Shown here: positions 1-6,443 of the stretch, piece by piece
How the letters are laid out: each line of letters starts with the position of its first letter
Position numbering within the stretch: the first letter of the stretch is position 1
Source: Bryobacteraceae bacterium
GTDB taxonomy: Bacteria; Acidobacteriota; Terriglobia; Bryobacterales; Bryobacteraceae
Assembly (NCBI GenBank): GCA_019752335.1
Contig: JAIEMJ010000045.1
Span: forward strand, 1 to 64,000
Reading direction: 5' to 3'
Length of the DNA: 64,000 bases
Position numbers and translations under genes: made by a program
Notes under the pieces: generated by a model
Databases searched by the model: none
The model's input: only the letters and a program-made list of their open reading frames with translations
Told to the model about the DNA's origin: nothing

Positions 1-1
1 C

Positions 2-91
2 GCCGAAGCCAAGCGCCGCGCCTTCCAGCGCCACATCAACATCAACCTCGGCCGCCCCGCCGACTGGGAGCCGCCCATCTCAAACACCTAG
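2..91 (+). CDS. C-terminal end of an unidentified protein (partial)
   Basis: The window opens inside a reading frame that runs 29 codons to a TAG stop at 89-91. The visible tail is basic and polar, with RRAFQRH early and ADWEPP near the end, and shows no motif I recognise. No start is available because the gene begins outside the window. It is called coding only because the frame is open from the window edge and is followed by a non-coding gap. It faces the convergent minus-strand gene ending at 147. Confidence 0.4.
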   Translation, partial: AEAKRRAFQRHININLGRPADWEPPISNT

Positions 92-146
92 TAGGGGCGG
101 CGGATGAATCCTCCGGCTTCAGTCGCCGTTGACGAAATAGGGGGAG

Positions 147-1217
147 TTAACCGAGGTGGGCTATCATCGCCTCGTGCGCTTGCTCTACGGCGGGGATTTC
201 CGTCACTTGGAGCGGTATCCCGAGCGCCAAGGCTAGCGGCTCTAGCGCCAACAAGGCTGCTTCGTCGATGACGTGGAAGGCCTCGGGCCGGAGTAAAGGC
301 GCTTGTTGCAGAGCCCGTAGCGCGCAGGCGACCAGAGCTTCGGAGCTGGTTTCGCTTTCATCGCCCATTTCGGGCAGGAAGACATAGCCGCTGTGGGAGT
401 CGCAGGCCAGTGCGGTCCAGGGAAAGAAGGGTCCGCTGGGCTTGCCCACGGGCGAGGGGAACAGGTAGACGCCGACCTCCAAAGCGGGGCCGGGTTTGCG
501 TTTTGCCCAGTCCTTGAGCAGTGCGTTGATCTCCCGCTCGTCGAGCTTGGCGGGGGGATCGGGCACCGCGGCCGGAGGCGGCGGTTCGGGGATCATGGTG
601 ACTTCCGGCTGGTCCCGCCAAGCGTTTATCAGGGGAATCTGTCCGAGCTTCTCCCAAGGGTCGATACCCGGATTCTTCTTGAGCCAGGTGAGGAACTGAA
701 TGAGGGACATCAGCCCATCGATCATTTCCTGTAGGTCGTCCGCATGAGGGTACCAGCGATGGTGTCGCGGGCGGGAAACGGTGAGTTGCGGCACGCGCAT
801 GCCCGCGGGAATGCCGGGGACGAGCGCGAGAATGGCCCGGTCCGCGGCGCTGAGCTCTACCCGTGGGACGAACTCCACCGTGAACAGATCCTGTCGGCGA
901 TGGAACTCCGAAGAATCCTTCAGCCGGCCATCGTAGATGTCGCGCATCAGGGCGTAGCCGTGGCTGCCCCGGTAGGCCTGAAAAGCGAACACTTCCTCCA
1001 GGGCCCCCATTACCAGGCCGTACCAGCGCTGTCCGGACGCGCTGTCGAACGCAAAGCAATTCGAGTCTTGCAGGAATGTCCAGGGGGCGATCATTCCGAT
1101 GGTGACGCTCGCCTGCACGGCCACGCGCAGGCGGTCGGCGCTGGGTGGTTCGTGGCCCACCATCTGCTTCGCGAGGATCTCCTCAATGGGCCGGGCGGCC
1201 TTTTTCCTGGCCGCCAT
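147..1217 (-). CDS. Conserved protein, DUF7309/DUF6930-like
   Basis: A 356-residue soluble protein without signal peptide or membrane segment. The N-terminal half (about 28-135) has a PWTFL motif, a VMG and a YRGSHGY, the pattern I associate with DUF7309. A proline-rich linker (about 207-225) leads to a C-terminal part (about 255-350) with alternating strands and the segment AFHVIDEAALLALEPLALAL, which resembles DUF6930. Both family calls are from memory and the function is unknown. It starts with ATG only 2 nt after the stop of the PpiC-type gene, so the two are almost certainly co-transcribed. That could mean a link to protein quality control, but this is inference. Confidence 0.72.
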   Translation of the reverse strand: MAARKKAARPIEEILAKQMVGHEPPSADRLRVAVQASVTIGMIAPWTFLQDSNCFAFDSASGQRWYGLVMGALEEVFAFQAYRGSHGYALMRDIYDGRLKDSSEFHRRQDLFTVEFVPRVELSAADRAILALVPGIPAGMRVPQLTVSRPRHHRWYPHADDLQEMIDGLMSLIQFLTWLKKNPGIDPWEKLGQIPLINAWRDQPEVTMIPEPPPPAAVPDPPAKLDEREINALLKDWAKRKPGPALEVGVYLFPSPVGKPSGPFFPWTALACDSHSGYVFLPEMGDESETSSEALVACALRALQQAPLLRPEAFHVIDEAALLALEPLALALGIPLQVTEIPAVEQAHEAMIAHLG

Positions 1218-1219
1218 AT

Positions 1220-2242
1220 CTACTTTTTCACCATCGCATCCCGGATCTTCACGGCCAGGAAGTTCTCCACTTTCGTCTCGTTGCGGGCGACATCGTAGTA
1301 GGCCGCTTTGTACAACTGATCCTTGCGTGAGATCAGCGTCTCGCGAATGTCCTGCTGGACGCGGGGATCCACCAGGTCGCGTTGGCCGGCGGGCTCCTTC
1401 GAGATTACCTTAAAGATGCGGTAGCCGCCGTTGGTGCGGACGATGGGCGAGTGCTGGCCAGCGGAGAGCGAGAGCACCATCTTGCGCAGTTCGGGGCTCG
1501 CCTGCTCCAACGACGATTCGCCTACGAAACCGAGGTCCCCACCGTTGGCGATCGTATTGGCGTCCTCGGAGTAATTCTGGGCCAGCATATTGAAGTCTTC
1601 GCCTTGGCGCAGCCGGGCTTCGATCATTTGAATCTTCTTCACGGCCTGGGCGTCGTTTTGCGCTTTGTCGTTCTTGAGATTGCGGATGTTGGCGTCCGGC
1701 GCGGGCGTGACGGAGATTTGCGCGAGGTGAATCTGCGGTTCGGGCAGGTTGAAGCGGCTCTTGTTGGCCTGGTAGAAGGCGGTGACGTCGGCGTCGGTGA
1801 TGTGAATGTTGGCGCTGATCTCTTTGTTGAGCAGCTTTTGGATGCTCAGATCGCGGCGCAATTGGGCCTTCAGGTCATCCAGCGTCATCTTCCGATTGGC
1901 AAGTTGCTTACTGAACTCTTCGGCCGTGTAGGCCGCGCGCATCTCGGTGAGCTTGGCTTCAATGTCCGGATCGGCGGCCATCAGGCCGAGCTTTTCGGCG
2001 CGCTGGAACATGATTTCGGCGTCGATCATCTGCCGCAGCATATCGAGCTTGTTGATCTGCGTCTGGTCGTCGGTGGGCGGGTTGGCGAGGTTGGCTGCCT
2101 GGATCTGGTACTGCTTTTCCAGTTCGGCGTAGCTGATGGGCCGGCCATTGACGTAGCTGGCCACTTCAGGCGGAGCCGTCTTGTTGCAGCTCGAAAGGGC
2201 TAGCAACATTAGCCCCGTTATCCAGACAGAACGGAAAGACAT
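1220..2242 (-). CDS. SurA/PrsA-like peptidyl-prolyl isomerase lipoprotein (PpiC domain)
   Basis: A 340-residue periplasmic foldase. It begins with a lipoprotein signal (hydrophobic stretch, then LSSC with the lipidated Cys at 19), so it should be membrane-anchored on the periplasmic side. Residues 25-165 form a helical SurA-N-like chaperone region (NGRPISYAELEKQY, DAEIMFQRAEKLGL). A parvulin (PpiC) domain follows at about 171-280 with HLAQISVTP, the GGDLGF element and SPIV-GGYRIFKV. It likely helps fold outer-membrane or secreted proteins. The ATG is preceded by AAGGA and by a TAGAAT -10 ending 9 nt upstream (2252-2257, minus). It is the first gene of a two-gene operon. Confidence 0.9.
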   Translation of the reverse strand: MSFRSVWITGLMLLALSSCNKTAPPEVASYVNGRPISYAELEKQYQIQAANLANPPTDDQTQINKLDMLRQMIDAEIMFQRAEKLGLMAADPDIEAKLTEMRAAYTAEEFSKQLANRKMTLDDLKAQLRRDLSIQKLLNKEISANIHITDADVTAFYQANKSRFNLPEPQIHLAQISVTPAPDANIRNLKNDKAQNDAQAVKKIQMIEARLRQGEDFNMLAQNYSEDANTIANGGDLGFVGESSLEQASPELRKMVLSLSAGQHSPIVRTNGGYRIFKVISKEPAGQRDLVDPRVQQDIRETLISRKDQLYKAAYYDVARNETKVENFLAVKIRDAMVKK

Positions 2243-2286
2243 GTGTTCCTTATTCTAAACCCGCCGGTGCGCGAGAATAGTGGGGA

Positions 2287-3207
2287 ATGCGCAAATTCCT
2301 CATCTGGAGTGGTGGTCTGTGTCTCGTGGCCTCCTGGTATGTCCTCGCGGACGAAAGTGTCTTTTGGAAGCAATGGGGCGACGGCCAGGCCGAGGTCGCC
2401 GCCTATGACCTGGTGATCCCCCGCTACAACCAACTGCGCCGCGGCATCGCCGTGAGCATCTTCGTCACCGAGAGCTTTTCGAATACCCTCCGCGTGAAGG
2501 CCGATGCCGGTAAGCATCCCGCCAGCGACATCGTGCCCGTGATGAAGCTGAACCTGGTGAAAGACTTTCAAACCGGCGTCTACGACTATCACGACATGCT
2601 GTCCGCTTTTGCGACACTCGCGCCCGCCAATGGCTTGGCCGCTGGCGTCTTGACGAAGGACGTTTACTCGCGCCAGGAGTGGTGCGGCAGCACGTTTGCT
2701 CTGGCGCTGTTCGACCGGAATCGCGTGAAAATCACCAGCCATAGCTACTTCGACGGCGAGGCGGACCAGCAACGCGAACTGGCCATGCAACCCAACGGCA
2801 TCGCCGAGGATGGCCTGTGGTTCTGGGCGCGCGGCTGGGCCCAGCCGGTGCTGGCGCCGGGCGAAGTGAAGGCCATCCCGATGCTCACTTCCGCTGAGCA
2901 CGGCAAGGGCATGCTCCAATGGACGAACGTGCAACTGAAGCACGCGCCGCTCACCAAGAAGATCGCGGTGGACGGCAAGCAGATCGATGCCGACCTCTTC
3001 ACCGCGCAAGTGATGAACGGCCTGCGCAAGGACTTCTACGTGGAACGCGGCGGCGAACGCCGCATTCTGCGTTGGGATTTTTCGAATGGCGAGCGCGGGC
3101 AATTGCTGAAGTCGGCGCGGATGAAGTATTGGGAACTGAACGGCAAGGGCGGGGAAGCGGCGCTCAAGCAACTGGGTGTTCTGCCGCGGCCGCCGAGGAC
3201 GATGTAA
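2287..3207 (+). CDS. Conserved exported hypothetical, often mislabelled 'septum formation inhibitor Maf'
   Basis: A 306-residue protein with an N-terminal hydrophobic signal-like segment (1-21) and no further membrane segments. Conserved blocks are FVTESFS, KLNLVKDF, TGVYDYHDM, QEWCGSTF and SYFDGEAD. I recognise these from a family common in Bacteroidetes and Acidobacteria that databases sometimes label 'septum formation inhibitor Maf'. No genuine Maf nucleotide-pyrophosphatase motif is visible, so that name should not be used. The QEWCG block is the most striking part and could hold an active-site Cys, but no activity can be assigned. It is divergent from the PpiC gene, and the SDR gene follows 1 nt after its stop. 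Confidence 0.8.
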   Translation: MRKFLIWSGGLCLVASWYVLADESVFWKQWGDGQAEVAAYDLVIPRYNQLRRGIAVSIFVTESFSNTLRVKADAGKHPASDIVPVMKLNLVKDFQTGVYDYHDMLSAFATLAPANGLAAGVLTKDVYSRQEWCGSTFALALFDRNRVKITSHSYFDGEADQQRELAMQPNGIAEDGLWFWARGWAQPVLAPGEVKAIPMLTSAEHGKGMLQWTNVQLKHAPLTKKIAVDGKQIDADLFTAQVMNGLRKDFYVERGGERRILRWDFSNGERGQLLKSARMKYWELNGKGGEAALKQLGVLPRPPRTM

Positions 3208-3208
3208 G

Positions 3209-3922
3209 ATGCCGCGCCTGGCGCTGGTAACCGGTGGCACCCGCGGGATCGGCCTGGCCATCGCGCAAACCCTCAAGCGCGACGGCGCGCGCGTCATCGT
3301 CTGCGGACGCCAGCCCGCCTCTTTGCCGGGCCTCGAAGTAATGCCGACGGACGTGACGGACGCCAGCCAACTCGCGGCCTTGGCCGAAGCCGCGGGGCCG
3401 GTGGATATTCTGGTCAACAACGTGGGCGGCTCGCTCGGCGGCGGTAGCTTTCTCGCGTCCAGCGCTGCCCAATGGCAGGGTGCGTTCGCGCTGAACGTCA
3501 TGCCGGCCGTGATCCTGTCGCAGGCGCTGCTGCCGGGCCTGCGGGCTCGCGGCTGGGGCCGCGTCGTGAATATCGCCAGCATTTGGGGGCGCGAGAGCGG
3601 CGGGGGAGCGGCTTACAACGCCGCGAAGGCGGCGATGATTTCGCTCTCGAAGTCGATGGCGCTGGAAGTGGTGGCCGACGGGGTCCTGGTGAATTGCGTC
3701 GCGCCCGGGTCCGTGATTTTCCCAGGCGGCGGTTGGGAGCGCCGGCAGGTGGCCGATCCCGCAGGGATCGCCAAGTTCGTCGAAGAGAAGCTGCCGCGCG
3801 GCCGCTTCGGCGATCCGCAGGAAGTGGCCGAGTTAGTCGCCTTTCTGGCCAGTGATCGTGCGTCGCTGCTGGCGGGCGCTTGTATCCCCATTGATGGCGG
3901 CCAGGGTCAGAGCAACTTGTAA
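3209..3922 (+). CDS. Short-chain dehydrogenase/reductase (SDR)
   Basis: A 237-residue classical SDR. It has the NAD(P)-binding TGGTRGIG near the N-terminus, an NNVGG in place of the usual NNAG, a catalytic Ser in NIASIWG, and the catalytic YNAAK. The end is typical (ACIPIDGGQGQ). It should be a cytosolic NAD(P)H-dependent oxidoreductase on a hydroxyl/keto substrate that cannot be named; 3-oxoacyl-ACP reductase (FabG-like) is the nearest generic label. The ATG at 3209 is chosen over an upstream in-frame ATG at 3176 because it gives a normal SDR N-terminus, follows the previous stop by 1 nt and has GAGGA upstream. Confidence 0.88.
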   Translation: MPRLALVTGGTRGIGLAIAQTLKRDGARVIVCGRQPASLPGLEVMPTDVTDASQLAALAEAAGPVDILVNNVGGSLGGGSFLASSAAQWQGAFALNVMPAVILSQALLPGLRARGWGRVVNIASIWGRESGGGAAYNAAKAAMISLSKSMALEVVADGVLVNCVAPGSVIFPGGGWERRQVADPAGIAKFVEEKLPRGRFGDPQEVAELVAFLASDRASLLAGACIPIDGGQGQSNL

Positions 3923-3927
3923 ACAGC

Positions 3928-3933
3928 TATAAT
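3928..3933 (+). promoter_or_regulatory. Candidate -10 element (TATAAT) for the hybrid kinase gene
   Basis: A perfect TATAAT ends 7 nt before the ATG at 3941, which places the expected transcription start at or next to the start codon. There is no Shine-Dalgarno and no convincing -35. This is one of a recurring set of such sites in the window. Confidence 0.5.
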
Positions 3934-3940
3934 CACGGGG

Positions 3941-5038
3941 ATGCCGGTTGACGATGATCAGCTGCAATCCACTAAGCTAGTGGCGCTCGGGCGGCTGGCG
4001 GGCGGGGTTGCCCACGACTTTAATAATCTCTTGACCGTGATTGAGGGCTACGCGCGCATGTTGCGCGACGAACCGGACTTGGCGCAGGCTGAGGCCGTGG
4101 AATACGTGGACGAAATCATTCGCGCCGCCAATCGCGCCAGCGATCTTACCCGGCAGTTACTCGCCTTCAGCCGGCGGCAATCCTCGCAGCCGCGGCCGCT
4201 CGACCTGAATGACCTGGTCCGCCAAACCAGCGGCATGCTGCGCCGCGTGATTGGTGAGGACATTCAACTCGAAACGGAATTGCACGCGCAACCGAGCCGG
4301 ATTTTTGTCGATCCGTCGCAGATGGATCAAGTGTTGATGAACTTAGTGGTGAACGCGCGTGACGCTATGCCGCTTGGCGGGCAAATTCGCATTGCCACGG
4401 ATTTTCGCGATCCTGTGGTGGAACTACGCGTGAGTGACCGCGGGGGCGGCATTTCTCCGGAGGTGATGAGCCGGATGTTTGAGCCCTTCTTCACCACCAA
4501 GGAGAGTGGCAAAGGGACGGGCCTGGGGCTCTCCTTAGTACACGCGATCATCACGCAAGCCGGCGGCAAAGTGGACGTGGAAACGGCGCTGGGCGAGGGT
4601 ACCACCTTTTGCATCCGCTTTCCGCTGCACTGGGGTGAGGCCGGCGCGGCCGAGGCGGCGGGCGTCGAGCGCGCCTCGCCCCGCGGACGGGAGACCGTGC
4701 TGGTGGTGGAGGATGAAGAGCCCTTGCGCTCCCTCATCCGGCGATTGCTAGAGCGAGGTGGCTACGCCGTGTTGGAAGCCGCCGACGGCGACGAAGCTGT
4801 CGCGTTGGCGCGCGCGGGTACCGTAAAGATTGACTTACTCCTGACGGACGTCATGCTGCCCCACTTGAACGGGCTCGACGTCGCGCAGGCTGTGTCGGCG
4901 GCGCATCCGCGGGCGCGCGTATTGTTTATGTCGGGCTATGGCGAAAATACTCCGCCCGGTGCGGCGCGCCTCGAAAAACCGTTTGGCCCGGTGAAACTAG
5001 CCACCACCGTACGCGAGTTACTCGATCAACGATCCTAG
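3941..5038 (+). CDS. Soluble hybrid sensor histidine kinase/response regulator without sensor domain
   Basis: A 365-residue cytosolic protein. HisKA comes first with the phospho-accepting His at 25 (GGVAHDFNNLL). It is followed by the HATPase domain (NARDAMP N-box, SDRGGGI, GTGLGLSLV; about 125-230) and a C-terminal receiver (about 252-365) with VLVVEDEEPL, phospho-acceptor Asp303 in LLTDVMLP, and Lys in EKPFG. The kinase part resembles the core of PAS-containing hybrid kinases, but no PAS, GAF or membrane input region precedes it. Input must therefore come from a partner, or the gene is an N-terminally shortened paralogue. The partner regulator is unknown, and the neighbours are an SDR and a sulfatase. 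Confidence 0.9.
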   Translation: MPVDDDQLQSTKLVALGRLAGGVAHDFNNLLTVIEGYARMLRDEPDLAQAEAVEYVDEIIRAANRASDLTRQLLAFSRRQSSQPRPLDLNDLVRQTSGMLRRVIGEDIQLETELHAQPSRIFVDPSQMDQVLMNLVVNARDAMPLGGQIRIATDFRDPVVELRVSDRGGGISPEVMSRMFEPFFTTKESGKGTGLGLSLVHAIITQAGGKVDVETALGEGTTFCIRFPLHWGEAGAAEAAGVERASPRGRETVLVVEDEEPLRSLIRRLLERGGYAVLEAADGDEAVALARAGTVKIDLLLTDVMLPHLNGLDVAQAVSAAHPRARVLFMSGYGENTPPGAARLEKPFGPVKLATTVRELLDQRS

Positions 5039-5046
5039 GAGATTTT

Positions 5047-6405
5047 ATGCAACGTAGGCAATTTCTGGCTGTCACCGCGTCGGCTCCGCTGGCGGCTGCG
5101 CCCGCGCCACCAAATGTTGTCCTGATTTACTGCGACGACCTTGGCTACGGCGACTTAGGCTGCTACGGCTCCGCGATCCCCACGCCGAACTTAGACCGCC
5201 TGGCCGCCGAGGGCGTCCGCTTTACGCACTTCTATTCGGCGAATCCAGTCTGCTCGCCGTCGCGCGCGGCATTGCTGACGGGAAGATATCCCACGCGCGT
5301 GGGGGTGTCGCGAGTCTTTTTTCCGGCCGATAAGGTGGGCTTGGCGCGCGACGAACAAACGCTGGCCGACTTACTAAAAGCCCGCGGCTACGCCACCATG
5401 TGTGTCGGCAAATGGCACTTAGGCCACTTACCCGAGTATCTGCCCACTTCGCGCGGCTTCGATGAATATTTCGGAATTCCCTACTCGAACGACATGAATC
5501 CGCGCCTGATGCTGAAGGGCACCGAAGCCGTGGAGCAACAGGCGGTGCTCGAGACTATCACGCCGCGCTATACAGAGCAGGCCGTTGGATTTATTGAGCG
5601 CAATAAGGCGAAGCCGTTTTTCCTGTACATGCCGCATACGTATCCGCATATCCCGCTGGCGGCCTCGGAGCGTTTCCGGGGTAAGTCGAAGCAGGGCTTG
5701 TACGGAGACGTCCTGCAGGAGCTCGATTGGAGCGTCGGCGAAGTGCTGGCCGCCCTCAAGAAAAACGGACTCGACAAGAATACGCTCGTGATGTTTTCTT
5801 CCGACAACGGCCCCTGGTTTCAAGGTAGTCCCGGTAAGTTGCGCGGGCGGAAAGGGCAGACTTACGAGGGCGGGGTCCGCGTGCCGTTCCTGGCGCGCTG
5901 GCCGGGCAAGATTCCCGCCGGACGAGTGCTCGACGCTATCGGCTCCACGATGGACTTGCTGCCCACGATCGCCGGGCTCAGCGGAGCGAAATTACCCGCC
6001 AAGCCCCTCGATGGCGTGGATATCTGGCCCTTGCTTTCCGGTCAGAAGAAGGACCACACCCGCGAAGCGCTGCTCTATTTCGATAACTGGGACCTGCAAT
6101 GCGCGCGGCTAGGCCCCTGGAAGCTACACGTGGGCCGGTACAACAGCTTCATTTACGGGCCGGCGCCTTCCACCGGACGCGTGAATCTGCGCCTGCGTCC
6201 GCCGGAACTGTACCACTTAGTCACTGACCCGGACGAGAGCTTCGACGTCGCCGCGAAGTTTCCCGATATCGTGCGCGATCTGGAGTCGCGCATTGCGAAG
6301 GCCTTACCGGGTTTTCCGGCGGAGGTCCAGAAGGCTTGGCGCGATACCGACGGGCGGGACACCGCCCCCAGTGAGCCTGGCCGATTGCCGCGCATCAAGG
6401 GTTGA
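5047..6405 (+). CDS. Secreted sulfatase (arylsulfatase A type)
   Basis: A 452-residue type I sulfatase that hydrolyses sulfate esters. The N-terminus MQRRQFLAVTA is Tat-like, with cleavage around AAAPAP, so the enzyme is probably exported. The metal-binding pair is at Asp30/Asp31 (YCDDLGYGDLG). Cys69 in CSPSRAALLTGR is the residue converted to formylglycine, GKWHLG follows, and SSDNGPW carries the C-terminal metal ligands. This conversion normally needs a formylglycine-generating enzyme, which is not in the window. The natural substrate is likely a sulfated glycan but cannot be read. The ATG is preceded by AGGAG, one of the clearer Shine-Dalgarno sites here. At least eight TTA Leu codons are present. 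Confidence 0.93.
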   Translation: MQRRQFLAVTASAPLAAAPAPPNVVLIYCDDLGYGDLGCYGSAIPTPNLDRLAAEGVRFTHFYSANPVCSPSRAALLTGRYPTRVGVSRVFFPADKVGLARDEQTLADLLKARGYATMCVGKWHLGHLPEYLPTSRGFDEYFGIPYSNDMNPRLMLKGTEAVEQQAVLETITPRYTEQAVGFIERNKAKPFFLYMPHTYPHIPLAASERFRGKSKQGLYGDVLQELDWSVGEVLAALKKNGLDKNTLVMFSSDNGPWFQGSPGKLRGRKGQTYEGGVRVPFLARWPGKIPAGRVLDAIGSTMDLLPTIAGLSGAKLPAKPLDGVDIWPLLSGQKKDHTREALLYFDNWDLQCARLGPWKLHVGRYNSFIYGPAPSTGRVNLRLRPPELYHLVTDPDESFDVAAKFPDIVRDLESRIAKALPGFPAEVQKAWRDTDGRDTAPSEPGRLPRIKG

Positions 6406-6406
6406 G

Positions 6407-6436
6407 TTGCAAATGAGAGTCTGTTTTCATTATCAT
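6407..6436 (+). promoter_or_regulatory. Candidate sigma70-type promoter TTGCAA-N18-TATCAT
   Basis: TTGCAA at 6407-6412 and TATCAT at 6431-6436 are separated by 18 nt, and the -10 ends 7 nt before the ATG at 6444. It would drive the TonB-receptor gene as a nearly leaderless transcript independently of the sulfatase upstream. Confidence 0.45.
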
Positions 6437-6443
6437 CAGAAGG

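Noticed and set aside
2287-3207. Annotation as septum-formation inhibitor Maf
   Set aside because: The family often carries this label in databases, but no Maf motif or fold is visible.
2218-3582. Long antisense reading frame (454 codons) across two plus-strand genes
   Set aside because: Arg/Ala/Pro/His-rich translation without motifs, antisense to genes with clear families. Explained by high GC at third codon positions.
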